Source: Rhizorhapis suberifaciens (GTDB taxonomy: Bacteria; Pseudomonadota; Alphaproteobacteria; Sphingomonadales; Sphingomonadaceae). Taken from it: DNA of 64,000 bases. The stretch spans positions 124,001 through 188,000 of the forward strand of contig NZ_JACHOV010000008.1 in assembly GCF_014200045.1 (NCBI RefSeq), read 5' to 3'. The translations under genes were made by a program, and so were the position numbers. The notes beneath the pieces were generated by a model that was given only the letters and a program-made list of their open reading frames with translations, ran no database searches and was not told the origin of the DNA. Of this stretch, positions 1 to 9,102 are shown piece by piece (the first letter of the stretch is position 1; every line of letters begins with the position of its first letter).

Positions 1-162
1 ACCATCCTCTTTCCCGTGGAGGCCACGCAGCTTATCGGCACATTGGGCGGCATTGGTGAAATTGCCAAGGAGGCGCTGGGCAATGGATCGGCCGGTACGC
101 CCTCTGCACCGCCAACCGCGCCTGCGCCACGGCGGCGGGGTCCGTTCGAACCGGCGGAGTAA
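1..162 (+). CDS. SPFH/Band 7 (stomatin-like) protein, C-terminal end only
   Basis: Only the last 53 codons are inside the window; the gene starts upstream. The visible residues end a helix of the type ILFPVEATQLIGTLGGIGEI followed by a low-complexity Pro/Ala/Arg tail, which is how stomatin/prohibitin-type (SPFH) membrane proteins of the QmcA/slipin group end. These proteins form oligomeric membrane microdomain scaffolds. The gene stops 5 bp before the start of an NfeD-family gene. Stomatin and NfeD genes are classically paired, which supports the call. The missing N-terminal part prevents any statement on its membrane anchor. Confidence 0.75.
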   Translation, partial: TILFPVEATQLIGTLGGIGEIAKEALGNGSAGTPSAPPTAPAPRRRGPFEPAE

Positions 163-167
163 GCGAG

Positions 168-620
168 ATGGAGTGGCTTAACCAGTTGCAACTCGATGCC
201 CAATGGTGGTGGCTGATCCTGGCCGTACTGCTAGGAATCGGGGAAATATTGAGCCCCGGCGTCTTCCTCATATGGGTTGCAGCTGCGGCGGCGTTTACCG
301 GTTTGGTCACGCTCCTGACTGGTGTGCCAACGGCGGCGCAGTTGCTGATTTTCGCGCTGACCTCGCTCGTTTCGGCATGGTTTGGAAGGCGCTGGTATCT
401 TGGCAATCCCGTGATGTCCTCCGATCCGCTGCTGAACGACCGCGCCGCCAGATTGATAGGGCGCACAGTCACTATCGCCGAACCCATCGTGCATGGGCGC
501 GGCAGGGTGAAAGTAGGCGACAGCGTCTGGCCAGCGACAGGACCGGACCTGCCCGAAGGAGCGGTGGCGCTAGTTACCGGCTTCCAAGATGGCGTTCTGG
601 TGGTGAAAACATCAGAATAG
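168..620 (+). CDS. NfeD family membrane protein (short form)
   Basis: A 150-residue protein with two or three hydrophobic segments at about residues 13-75 (starting QWWWLILAVLLGIGEIL). A soluble beta-rich C-terminal domain follows at about residues 90-150 (GRTVTIAEPIVHGRGRVKVG), matching the OB-fold NfeDC domain. It lacks the ClpP-like protease domain of long NfeD proteins, so it is the short form. It follows the stomatin-like gene by 5 bp and is presumably co-translated with it. Known biology of the family: NfeD partners a stomatin in the membrane and is thought to modulate its assembly. ATG start; the preceding bases (GCGAG) offer only a weak ribosome binding site, as is common in such coupled pairs. 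Confidence 0.88.
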   Translation: MEWLNQLQLDAQWWWLILAVLLGIGEILSPGVFLIWVAAAAAFTGLVTLLTGVPTAAQLLIFALTSLVSAWFGRRWYLGNPVMSSDPLLNDRAARLIGRTVTIAEPIVHGRGRVKVGDSVWPATGPDLPEGAVALVTGFQDGVLVVKTSE

Positions 621-725
621 GGCTCAGCGAAAAATTTAAGGCCGCTTGCGCAAGATCGGAGGCTCACCGAGGCATGTTGGCCTGGACAGACGTGTCTCGA
701 CTTCGCCCCGACACAAACGGATACT

Positions 726-1577
726 CTAGCCGTCGCCCACTGAAGCCAAAGCCATTGCGATGTAGATTTCGCGCAATCGTCTCGCAATCGGACCCGGCGT
801 GCCAGTACCCAGCTTCCGTCCGTCGATCTCCACCACCGCCAGGACGAAATTGGACGCGCTGGTGATGAAAGCCTCACACGCGTCTGCTGCCTCTTCCACA
901 GAGAAGGGTCGTTCTTCCACAACGAGTCCCGCCTCCTCAGCCAGCGCCAGGACAGACTGTCGCGTGCAACCCGGCAATATGTCCGTGGAATTGGGCCGAG
1001 TCACCAGCACGCCTTCTGCCTTGACGATAAACGCGGTTGATGAGGCGCCTTCCGTAACGAACCCATCCTGCACCAACCAGGCCTCCTGACATCCGGCCTC
1101 CGCCGCCGCCTGCTTGGCGAGTACCTGGGCCAGCAATGCAATGCTCTTGATATCTCGTCGCGCCCAGCGCAGATCGGGAACAGTCTTCACCTTTATGCCA
1201 ATCCCGGCAGCCGGGGCATTAAGGATATCCTTGCGCTGGGTAAACACCACCAAGGTGGGTTCAACTGCTGCGGGAAAGGGAAAATCTCGCTCGGCTACCC
1301 CGCGCGTCACCTGCAGATAGACAAGACCGCTCGAGAGCGCATTGCGTTCCACCGCCTCGGCCACGATCCCGGCGATACCAAGGGGCAGTGGCAGTGCTAT
1401 CTCCCTCGCCGACCGTTCCAGCCGTGCAATGTGGGACGCGCTGTCCGTCAGCCGGCCTTCCAGTACGGCCCAAACTTCGTAAATTCCATCGGCAAACAGA
1501 AAACCCCGATCAAGAACCGAAACCCGCGCTTGGTCCAGCGGCACCCATTCTCCACTCACATAAGCAATGCGGTTCAA
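726..1577 (-). CDS. dat: D-amino acid aminotransferase (class IV PLP transaminase)
   Basis: Fold-type IV PLP transaminase. It exchanges the amino group between D-amino acids (D-Ala, D-Glu) and 2-oxoacids and feeds D-glutamate or D-alanine to peptidoglycan. Visible signatures are RVSVLDRGFLFADGIYEV near the N-terminus, the Schiff-base lysine in RRDIKSIALL (about residue 144) and QDGFVTEGASSTAFIV, typical of D-AAT rather than branched-chain IlvE. I chose the TTG at 1577. It lies 8 nt after a GGGGGAG ribosome binding site and overlaps the glpD stop codon, giving 283 residues, the family's usual size. A TTG at 1598 would add seven residues. The gene is translationally coupled to glpD upstream. 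A branched-chain or 4-amino-4-deoxychorismate activity cannot be excluded by sequence alone. Confidence 0.85.
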   Translation of the reverse strand: MNRIAYVSGEWVPLDQARVSVLDRGFLFADGIYEVWAVLEGRLTDSASHIARLERSAREIALPLPLGIAGIVAEAVERNALSSGLVYLQVTRGVAERDFPFPAAVEPTLVVFTQRKDILNAPAAGIGIKVKTVPDLRWARRDIKSIALLAQVLAKQAAAEAGCQEAWLVQDGFVTEGASSTAFIVKAEGVLVTRPNSTDILPGCTRQSVLALAEEAGLVVEERPFSVEEAADACEAFITSASNFVLAVVEIDGRKLGTGTPGPIARRLREIYIAMALASVGDG

Positions 1578-3031
1578 CTGAAATTCTCCCCCCACCAAAG
1601 CTCAAATTCACGCTGTTCATTATCGGTCATGTGAAGGCCCAGTTTGCTTCGACGCCAAAGACAATCCTCAGCGGTTTTCGCCCATTCGCAATCCCGCATC
1701 CAGCGCGCCTCTATTTCGGTAAAGCCAGCGCCGAAATTCCGGCCCATATCGATTTCTTCGCGCACCTGCCCCAGCATTTCGTGCAGCAGCGTGCCATAGG
1801 CGCGGGACATTCTTAGCGACCGGTCAGTGCCCAGGAACGGCCAGAAAGTTCGCACGTGCGACAGGAACTCATCAAAATTCGCGATTGCTCCGCCTGGAAA
1901 GACAAGCGCCCGGCTGCTCCTGTAAAACTGCCAGCCGGCTGGCTCTGCGAGCAGCGCCAGCGCCTCTTCGGCCAAGCGCCGCCCCGTTGTGATCTTGCCG
2001 CCGAAAATTGACAGCAACAGGGGTCCAGACTCGTCCAGTTCCAATACATAGTCCCTCGTCACCATATGAGCGTCGGTCGTGCCATCGTCATAAAGCGGGC
2101 GCACTCCAGCATAGGCGTGCACTACATTTCCAGGTGAGATGGATTGAGAAAAATAGCGGTTCACAGAGTCGCAAAGATACTGAATTTCCTGGGGGGAGGG
2201 CGCCTCCGCTTCCGCTGATTGAACACTGATTTCCGTTGTGCCGATCAATGTAAAACGCTGCTCAAAGGGGATGGCGAAGACGATCCGCCGGTCGGGCTGT
2301 TGCAGGACATAGGCATGGTCGCCCTCATCTATTCGCGGCACGACGATATGACTGCCTTTCACCAGCCGCACATGAGCAGTGCTTTGCTTGCCCAGAAGGG
2401 TCAGCGTTTCATTTACCCAGGGGCCGGTTGCGTTCACCAGCACCTTTGCCCGAACCTCCCCGGCTTGGGTGAGTACGGCCCGCCACACATCCTTGTCGCG
2501 CCGTGCTGAAATGAGTTCGGTCCTCGTGCGGATTTCCGCCCCATGCTGCGCCGCATCCAAGGCGTTTAGCAGCGTCAGGCGGCTGTCGTCGGTCACGCAG
2601 TCGGTATAGACAAACCCGCCAAATGGCCGCTTTAATGGGGCCTGCAGCCGCCTATCCGATTGCCGCAGGCTGCACGAACGGGGCAAACGGCTTTTGCCTC
2701 CCAGGAAATCATAAATTCGCAAGCCTAGCCGAAGCATCCATTTCGGCCGTACTGACAAAGCATATGGCAGCACGAAACGCATCGGCCGGATTACATGGGG
2801 CGCGGCCTCAAGCAAGCGCCTTCGTTCATGCAGCGCCTCTCGGACCAAACCGAAATCGCCATGTTCCAAATAGCGCAGACCACCATGGATCAGCTTGGTC
2901 GAGGCTGATGAAGTGCCGCAAGCGAGGTCGCCACGCTCCACCAGCAGTACGGAAAGGCCATTGATCGCCGCTTCCCGTGCGAGCGCCGCCCCGTTTATGC
3001 CGCCCCCGATGATAAGCAAGTCATGGACCAT
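1574..3031 (-). CDS. glpD: Aerobic glycerol-3-phosphate dehydrogenase
   Basis: FAD enzyme that oxidises sn-glycerol-3-phosphate to dihydroxyacetone phosphate and passes electrons to the quinone pool at the inner membrane. The N-terminus shows the dinucleotide motif DLLIIGGGINGAALAREAA, followed by GTSSASTKLIHGGLRYLEHG, a strong GlpD signature. The C-terminal region carries the DAO C-terminal domain. The ATG at 3031 puts the FAD motif at residues 4-12, as in characterised GlpD proteins, and has AAGG upstream; it gives 485 residues. A longer form from the ATG at 3094 would add 21 residues with no family resemblance. No glpF, glpK or glpR is visible nearby, so it is away from the usual glp regulon. 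It is divergent from rnr and overlaps the transaminase gene downstream. Confidence 0.93.
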   Translation of the reverse strand: MVHDLLIIGGGINGAALAREAAINGLSVLLVERGDLACGTSSASTKLIHGGLRYLEHGDFGLVREALHERRRLLEAAPHVIRPMRFVLPYALSVRPKWMLRLGLRIYDFLGGKSRLPRSCSLRQSDRRLQAPLKRPFGGFVYTDCVTDDSRLTLLNALDAAQHGAEIRTRTELISARRDKDVWRAVLTQAGEVRAKVLVNATGPWVNETLTLLGKQSTAHVRLVKGSHIVVPRIDEGDHAYVLQQPDRRIVFAIPFEQRFTLIGTTEISVQSAEAEAPSPQEIQYLCDSVNRYFSQSISPGNVVHAYAGVRPLYDDGTTDAHMVTRDYVLELDESGPLLLSIFGGKITTGRRLAEEALALLAEPAGWQFYRSSRALVFPGGAIANFDEFLSHVRTFWPFLGTDRSLRMSRAYGTLLHEMLGQVREEIDMGRNFGAGFTEIEARWMRDCEWAKTAEDCLWRRSKLGLHMTDNEQREFELWWGENFS

Positions 3032-3110
3032 CAACGCCTTATGCCACGTCTGAAACGAAAATGCACCGGCATCACTGGCGTCGGGCCATGTCAATCCCTA
3101 TAGCTCTCCC

Positions 3111-5432
3111 ATGCCACGCCCGAAAAAATCACAGCCCCTTGGCCTCCCCTCGCGGGAGCAAGTGATGGACTTCATCAGCTCTTCCGACCAGCCGGCAGGC
3201 AAGCGGGAAATCGCCCGAGCCTTCGGTCTCCATGGCGCGGACAAGATTGCGCTGAAGGCGTTGCTCAAGGACATGACGGATGAAGGTCTGATCGACAGCG
3301 CTCCAGGGCGAGCCTTTCACAAGATGGGGGGCGTGCCGAAGGTCACGGTTTTGCGCATCGTGGATATTGATGGCCGCGATCCCATCGCCGTACCCGAACG
3401 CTGGGAAGCCGATGGCAAGCCCCCGCCACGTCTCCGCGTCGTCGAACGCAGCCGCCGCAGCGCTCTGGGGGTTGGGGATCGTATCCTCGCCCGTACAGAG
3501 GAAAAGGGGAATGGCTGGCTTGCCCATCCCATGAAGAAGCTCGCCCGGTCGGCGGAGTTGCTGATGGGCGTGGTCGACAAGGACCCCGAGGACAGGCTTT
3601 GGCTCCGCTCGATCGACAAAAAGGCCCGCCACGACATTCGCATCAGCGATGCGGGCGAAGCTCAGCCGGGCGATCTTGTGTTAGCGGAGCCGTCCGGCCG
3701 CCCACCGCGGGTCAACGCCCGCGTCACCGATATTCTGGGCGATCCTTTTGCGCCCAAAAGCTTCAGTTTGATCGCCATTCACAAGTTCGGCATCCCCTTC
3801 GAATTCCCCGAAGAGGTGGAGGGAGAGGCGGAAAAGGTCGCGAGCCTTCCGCTCCATCCGGACACGCGCGAGGACCTGCGCCACCTTCCGATCGTTGCGA
3901 TCGACCCGGTAGACGCTCGTGATTTTGACGACGCCGTCTGGGCTGCCCCCGATGAGAGCGAAGCCAATGCCGGGGGATATAAGGCCATCGTCGCCATTGC
4001 GGATGTCTCTTACTATGTCCGCCCAGGCAGCCTCCTGGACAAGCAGGCCAGGAAGCGGGGCAACAGCGTCTATTTCCCGGATCGCGTAGTCCCGATGCTG
4101 CCCCACAGCCTGTCCTCCGATATGTGTTCGCTCAAGGCTGGGCAGGACCGCGCGGCGCTGGCCTGCCATCTGACAATCGACAAGACTGGGAAGGTAAAGG
4201 ATTGGCGCTTCACCCGCGCGCTCATCCGGGTCGCCCACAACATCCCTTATGAACAGGCGCAGGCCGCTATCGATGCCGCGACGCACGGGCAAGGGCATCA
4301 TCTGGAAGCGGACGGCGTCGATCTGGTGGAAGAGGCGCTAAAGCCACTTTGGGCGTGCTGGAACCTGCTCGCCAAAGCGCGAGACAAGCGGGAGCCGCTG
4401 GATCTGGACCTTCCCGAAAGGCGGGTGGTGCTGGATGAGGACGGCCGCATATTGAGCGTTGCAGTTCGCGAGCGGCTCGACGCCCACCGCCTTATCGAGG
4501 ATTATATGATCGCCGCCAACGTTGCGGCTGCAAAAGCGCTTGAGGCGAAGAAGTCGCCCGTCATGTACCGCATCCACGAGCCGCCTTCGCGCGAAAAGCT
4601 GGCGGCGCTCAAGGAATATCTTGGCACCTTCGACATCGAATTTGCCATGGGACAAGTGATCAAACCCGCCACCTTCAACCGCCTGCTGGAACGTGTGGGC
4701 GATGTAGCGCACCGCCCGCAAATCATGGAGCAGATCCTCCGCACGCAGACCCAGGCCTATTATGGTCCGCGCAATGCCGGCCATTTCGGACTGGCGCTCG
4801 GCAGTTACGGTCATTTCACCTCGCCGATCCGCCGCTATGCCGACCTTCTGGTGCATCGTGCTCTGGTCGGCAGCTATGACCTTGAACTTCCAAAGCCCAA
4901 AGACACGGCGATCCCGCCAGCGACCATATTAAGTCGCGAAGATACCGAGGATATGAGCCGAATAGGCGAACTCATCAGCCAATATGAACGGCGTGCGATG
5001 GAGGCCGAACGTGAAACAGTGGACCGCTATGTCGCCGCCTACCTTGCGGAAAAAACCGGAGAGATCGTCGACGCCCGCATCACTGGCGTTCAGAATTTCG
5101 GCTTTTTCGCCACTGTGGAGGGGCTTGGCGGCGATGGTCTTGTTCCCGTCTCCACCCTGGGCGCCGAACGTTTCAACTTCGACGAAGCGGGCCGCGCGCT
5201 TGAAGGAGAGGAAAGCGGCGACCGCTATGAGCTGGGCCAGCGCCTGAAGCTGCGCCTGGTCGAAGCCAACCCGATCAGCGGAGCGCTCCGCTTCGAACTG
5301 CTTGAAGGCGTCAACCACCTTCCCTTGTCAGGCCGTGGCAAACGACCCCCCGGCCGCCCCCGCCCGATCAAACAGCGCGGCCGGCCAGCGAACATCCGGC
5401 ATCAGAGTAAGCCAAGGGGAAAGCGGCGGTAA
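3111..5432 (+). CDS. rnr: Ribonuclease R
   Basis: Processive 3'-to-5' exoribonuclease of the RNase II/R family, used in decay of structured RNA, rRNA quality control and tmRNA-linked decay. A winged-helix N-terminus (about residues 10-70) is followed by cold-shock domains. The RNB catalytic domain has the Mg2+-binding aspartates in VAIDPVDARDFDDAVW at about residues 262-277. Near residue 560-590 lies HFGLALGSYGHFTSPIRRYA. An S1 domain (about 640-715) precedes a lysine/arginine/proline-rich tail of roughly 45 residues. The full-length S1 domain plus basic tail favours RNase R over RNase II. The 773-residue length is normal. It is divergent from glpD across about 80 bp. Confidence 0.96.
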   Translation: MPRPKKSQPLGLPSREQVMDFISSSDQPAGKREIARAFGLHGADKIALKALLKDMTDEGLIDSAPGRAFHKMGGVPKVTVLRIVDIDGRDPIAVPERWEADGKPPPRLRVVERSRRSALGVGDRILARTEEKGNGWLAHPMKKLARSAELLMGVVDKDPEDRLWLRSIDKKARHDIRISDAGEAQPGDLVLAEPSGRPPRVNARVTDILGDPFAPKSFSLIAIHKFGIPFEFPEEVEGEAEKVASLPLHPDTREDLRHLPIVAIDPVDARDFDDAVWAAPDESEANAGGYKAIVAIADVSYYVRPGSLLDKQARKRGNSVYFPDRVVPMLPHSLSSDMCSLKAGQDRAALACHLTIDKTGKVKDWRFTRALIRVAHNIPYEQAQAAIDAATHGQGHHLEADGVDLVEEALKPLWACWNLLAKARDKREPLDLDLPERRVVLDEDGRILSVAVRERLDAHRLIEDYMIAANVAAAKALEAKKSPVMYRIHEPPSREKLAALKEYLGTFDIEFAMGQVIKPATFNRLLERVGDVAHRPQIMEQILRTQTQAYYGPRNAGHFGLALGSYGHFTSPIRRYADLLVHRALVGSYDLELPKPKDTAIPPATILSREDTEDMSRIGELISQYERRAMEAERETVDRYVAAYLAEKTGEIVDARITGVQNFGFFATVEGLGGDGLVPVSTLGAERFNFDEAGRALEGEESGDRYELGQRLKLRLVEANPISGALRFELLEGVNHLPLSGRGKRPPGRPRPIKQRGRPANIRHQSKPRGKRR

Positions 5433-5527
5433 AGGGATGGCGAGATCGGGCCCGCAGAGGAGATGAATGGCAATCCTGCTTAATTCGCGCTAAACTCGGT
5501 CCAGGCAAAATAGCCGCAGGTGCCGTC

Positions 5528-7180
5528 ATGCCCCCATTCGCGCCGACGAGCCAACTCGCCACGCACGAAGTCACCAATCAGCCACCCCCCTTTGCCAGCC
5601 GTAACCTGTACACCGGCGATACGGCTTTGCGGGAAGCTGTCCTGCGTGAAGCCGGAGAGTGGATCGACGCACCGCTGATCCAGCTTGGTGAACTCGCCGG
5701 TTCCGACCATGTGCTGAACCTTGGGATCGAGGCTAATCGTTATCCACCAGAACTTGCGAGCCATGACCCCCAGGGGCGCCGCATCGATGAGGTGCGGTTC
5801 CATACCGCCTATCATGATCTGATGGAGCTCGCGATGGAGCACCGCATCCATGACATCGCCTGGATGCACAAGGGCAATGGCGGGCACGTCGCCCACGCCG
5901 CCATGCTTGCCGTCTTTACCCAGGCGGAAGCGGGCGTCATGTGCCCTATCAACATGACCTATGCGTCGGTCCCAGCGCTGCGCAAGGAACCTGACCTCAC
6001 GGGCCCCTGGCTCAAAAGACTGATCGGCGGCCAATATGATCCTCAACTGAGGCCTATCGCCGGCAAGAGTGGCATCACCATTGGCATGGCGATGACTGAA
6101 AAGCAGGGTGGCAGTGACGTGCGTGCCAACAGCACTCGCGCCTTTCGCCTGGGTGATAGCGAGCGCGCCTGGAGACTCGTCGGCCATAAATGGTTCTGCT
6201 CAGCACCGATGAGCGATGCGTTCCTGACTCTCGCATATACTGACAGAGGCCTCTCCTGCTTTCTTGTTCCCCGCGTCACCCCCGATGAAAGGCGCAACGG
6301 TATCCACTTGCTGCGCCTCAAGGACAAGATCGGCAACCGTTCCAATGCGTCTGCGGAGATCGAATATCATGATGCCTTCGCGCTGCTGATCGGAGAAGAA
6401 GGAGGAGGCATCGGCGTCATCATCGACATGGTGCACCATACCCGCCTTGGCACCATCGCCAACACATTGGGACTGATGCGAATGGCGCTGGCCCAAGCTG
6501 TGCACCATGTTCAGCACCGCGCGGCTTTTGGCATGCGGCTGATCGAACAGCCTGTCATGCGCGCCGTTATTGCCGATCTCGCATTGGAATATGAGGCGGC
6601 TGCCACGCTCATCATGCGAGTAGCCAGCGCCTTCGACGGGACCGATGCGCCCGACCGCGCTTTTGCCCGGCTAGCCGTCGCCGTCGCCAAATATTGGCTC
6701 ACGAAGCGCTGTCCGAATTTCGTCTACGAATGCATGGAATGCTTGGGGGGCGTGGGATATATCGAGGACAATCCCCTGCCTCGCCTGTATCGGGAAGCCC
6801 CCGTGAACGCCATCTGGGAGGGCTCCGGGAACGTCATCGCCCTTGATATTTTGCGAACGCTGCGCCGCGAACCGGACGCGCTTTCGAGATATTCGGAGGA
6901 AGTGAATCGGGCCAATGGCGGCAATGCCTGTCTGGACCGCGCGGCTCGATCACTGATGCAGCATATCCGCGCAGGGAAGTTCGATGAGAGCGGCGCGCGG
7001 ACCATTGCCGAACGACTTGCTCTCGTTCTTCAAGGAGCCCTCCTTACCCAGCATGCCCCGGCCAAGATCGCCGATCCATTTTGCGAAACCCGCCTTGGCC
7101 ATGGTGGTGGCCGCAGCTTCGGGACCCTGCCTGCATCAGCGGATATCAATGCAATTCTGGAACGACAGCTGGTTGAGTAA
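5528..7180 (+). CDS. AidB-type acyl-CoA dehydrogenase
   Basis: A 550-residue flavoprotein of the long acyl-CoA dehydrogenase group that includes AidB, the alkylation-response isovaleryl-CoA dehydrogenase-like protein. Supporting signatures are GMAMTEKQGGSDVRAN (about residue 186), YRVAL-type FAD contacts (QHRAAFGMRLIEQPVMRA), and near the end CMECLGGVGYIEDNPLPRLY with NAIWEGSGNVIALD. The N-terminal extension before the ACAD fold (about 150 residues) and the length fit AidB and not short-chain enzymes. AidB binds DNA and is thought to protect it during alkylation. No ada or alkB is present here, so a role in alkylation response is by family only. It is convergent with the permease gene, with only 2 bp between the stop codons. 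Confidence 0.85.
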   Translation: MPPFAPTSQLATHEVTNQPPPFASRNLYTGDTALREAVLREAGEWIDAPLIQLGELAGSDHVLNLGIEANRYPPELASHDPQGRRIDEVRFHTAYHDLMELAMEHRIHDIAWMHKGNGGHVAHAAMLAVFTQAEAGVMCPINMTYASVPALRKEPDLTGPWLKRLIGGQYDPQLRPIAGKSGITIGMAMTEKQGGSDVRANSTRAFRLGDSERAWRLVGHKWFCSAPMSDAFLTLAYTDRGLSCFLVPRVTPDERRNGIHLLRLKDKIGNRSNASAEIEYHDAFALLIGEEGGGIGVIIDMVHHTRLGTIANTLGLMRMALAQAVHHVQHRAAFGMRLIEQPVMRAVIADLALEYEAAATLIMRVASAFDGTDAPDRAFARLAVAVAKYWLTKRCPNFVYECMECLGGVGYIEDNPLPRLYREAPVNAIWEGSGNVIALDILRTLRREPDALSRYSEEVNRANGGNACLDRAARSLMQHIRAGKFDESGARTIAERLALVLQGALLTQHAPAKIADPFCETRLGHGGGRSFGTLPASADINAILERQLVE

Positions 7181-7182
7181 AG

Positions 7183-8511
7183 CTATGCTCCACCGCCATT
7201 TTCCTTTCCCGCGCTTCCTACGGAACTGTCTATCAGTCCGGCCCGCATCATCAGCCAGAACAGGATGATTCCGGGAAAGGCGGCCAAGGTTGTCAGTAGA
7301 TAGAAATTGACATAACCAAATGCCTCGATCAACGAGCCTGCGGTCGTGCCGGTCAGGAAACGCCCAACTATGCTCGCCGCCGCGGAGATCAAAGCATATT
7401 GGGCCGCTGTAAAACGCAGGTCACAAAGCGCCGAGAAGTAAGCGACCACCGTCACACCGCCCACGCCGCTCGCGAAATTTTCAAATCCTATCGCGCCAGC
7501 CATGCCCCAATTGCTGTGACCTGCCGCCGCGAGAGCCGCGAAACTGAAATTGGACACCGCCATCAGCACCAGGCTGAATAGCACCGAGCGCTTCATGCCC
7601 AGCCGGGAGTAGAGGATGCCGCCGACGAATATGCCGATCAGATAGGCCCAAAAGCCAAGCCCGACATCGTAGATCGCGATTTCGTCATTACTGTAACCCA
7701 TATCATTGAACAGCAACCGAAAGGTGAGGTTCGCCAGCGTATCCCCGATCTTGTGCAGCAGGATGAAGAGCAGGACCAGATAAGCTCCACGCCGCTTGAA
7801 GAACTCCGTCAGCGGCCCTACGATGGATTGCCATATTTCGCCCGCACCCCGCCGGCCGCCAGGTTCGCGATGACGCGCCGGCTCCCCCATGGCCAAGCCC
7901 GTCAGCATGGCCGGAAGGGCGAACATGGCGCAGGCAAGATAGGCCCCCTCCCATCCCACACGCGCAGCGAGTACCAGCGCCAACCCTCCAGCGGCAACGG
8001 ATCCGATGCGCCAGCCATATTGCGACATGCCGGAACCCACGCCCAACTGGTGCGGCTTCAGCAATTCGATCCGATAGGCGTCGATAACAATGTCGAATGT
8101 CGCGCCGGCAAGACCCACCAACACCGCGGCATAGGCGGTCTTGAGCAAACTTGCCTCCGGATTGACCAATGCGAGATTGGCCACTGCGCCGATCACAAAC
8201 AGCCCCGCCAGGATCAGCCATGAGACGCGCTGTCCCAAACGCCCCAGCACCGGAATGTGGACGCCGTCGACGACCCACGCCCAAAGCCATTTCAGATTAT
8301 ACACCAGGAAAGCGAGCGAAAAGGCCGTCACCGCCTTCTTGTCGATGCCGTCTTGAGCCAGACGGGTCGTCAATGTCGCGCCGATCATCGCATAGGGAAA
8401 GCCCGATGAAATGCCCAGGAAAAAGGCGGCAATCGGAGCAGATTCGGTATAAGGCCGCAACCCTTCCGGCATCGCCGCGCGCCAACCTCTCGCTTCCTCC
8501 ACTACCTCCAT
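7183..8511 (-). CDS. AmpG-like MFS permease (PAT family)
   Basis: A 442-residue integral membrane protein with about 12 hydrophobic segments. The start of the first segment (APIAAFFLGISSGFPYAMIG), followed by LTTRLAQDGIDKKAVTAFSL and NLKWLWAWVVDGVHIPVLGR, is the signature of the AmpG/acetyl-CoA transporter (PAT) family. AmpG imports anhydro-muropeptides for cell-wall recycling. Several PAT paralogs exist in sphingomonads, so the substrate is an inference. No ampD or beta-lactamase is next to it. A central hydrophilic loop lies at about residues 215-235. The ATG at 8511 sits within purine-rich sequence and is the first reasonable start. Confidence 0.8.
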   Translation of the reverse strand: MEVVEEARGWRAAMPEGLRPYTESAPIAAFFLGISSGFPYAMIGATLTTRLAQDGIDKKAVTAFSLAFLVYNLKWLWAWVVDGVHIPVLGRLGQRVSWLILAGLFVIGAVANLALVNPEASLLKTAYAAVLVGLAGATFDIVIDAYRIELLKPHQLGVGSGMSQYGWRIGSVAAGGLALVLAARVGWEGAYLACAMFALPAMLTGLAMGEPARHREPGGRRGAGEIWQSIVGPLTEFFKRRGAYLVLLFILLHKIGDTLANLTFRLLFNDMGYSNDEIAIYDVGLGFWAYLIGIFVGGILYSRLGMKRSVLFSLVLMAVSNFSFAALAAAGHSNWGMAGAIGFENFASGVGGVTVVAYFSALCDLRFTAAQYALISAAASIVGRFLTGTTAGSLIEAFGYVNFYLLTTLAAFPGIILFWLMMRAGLIDSSVGSAGKENGGGA

Positions 8512-8572
8512 TCACCGAGCCCCTTCCCTACAAGTCACGGGCAAACCTATAGGAAATTCCGGCTTTGACCAG

Positions 8573-8992
8573 TCAGAACAGCATCAATGCCTGGGGCAGT
8601 CGTGCGGGACTTCCTCCCGCCATGATAGCGTCAATGGCCTCGATCGCAGCCAGCAACTCCTTGGGAGCATAGGGCTTTACAAGGCAGCCAACCGCCAAAT
8701 GCCTTGCCTCAGTAGGGCAATTGGCCGTCACGAACAATACTGAGACATTTCGGTCACGGGCCAGTTGCGCAACATCCACGCCGGTTCTCCTGCCACGCAA
8801 ACGAACGTCTGCGAGGACAAGGTCGATATCCGCGCTCCGGATGACCAGTTCGGCATGGGCATAGCTGTCCACGGTGTCCACGACTTGATAACCAGCCTGA
8901 GCCAGTAAGTGCTCATTGTCGAACGCGACAAGCGGCTCATCCTCTACGATCAAAATCTTGGTGATGATCCGGTCGTCATGTCCGAAAAGCAT
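8573..8992 (-). CDS. Stand-alone response regulator receiver protein
   Basis: A 139-residue CheY-like receiver domain without an output domain. The acidic pair is at E18-D19 in KILIVEDEPLVA, the phospho-acceptor is D62 in LVLADVRL, a hydroxyl residue follows in VLFVTAN, and the conserved lysine is in LVKPYAPKEL. All residues needed for phosphorylation are present. No histidine kinase gene is in the window, so the partner is unknown. Such single-domain receivers in Alphaproteobacteria act in phosphorelays or bind target proteins. It is divergent from the pseudouridine synthase gene and may share a 110-bp promoter region with it. Confidence 0.88.
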   Translation of the reverse strand: MLFGHDDRIITKILIVEDEPLVAFDNEHLLAQAGYQVVDTVDSYAHAELVIRSADIDLVLADVRLRGRRTGVDVAQLARDRNVSVLFVTANCPTEARHLAVGCLVKPYAPKELLAAIEAIDAIMAGGSPARLPQALMLF

Positions 8993-9102
8993 TGCCGTCC
9001 TCGTCCCTTTCCGCCATCAGTCGCGGCGGGTTGCCCGGCCTCATTTGGTGCGGCCACAAGTCGTAAACGCACAAGACCCGCGGGAGGTCGCCGGGATTCC
9101 GC

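Noticed and set aside
32-922. Long minus-strand frame over the NfeD gene and the end of the transaminase gene
   Set aside because: It is antisense to a recognised NfeD gene and has no protein-family character.
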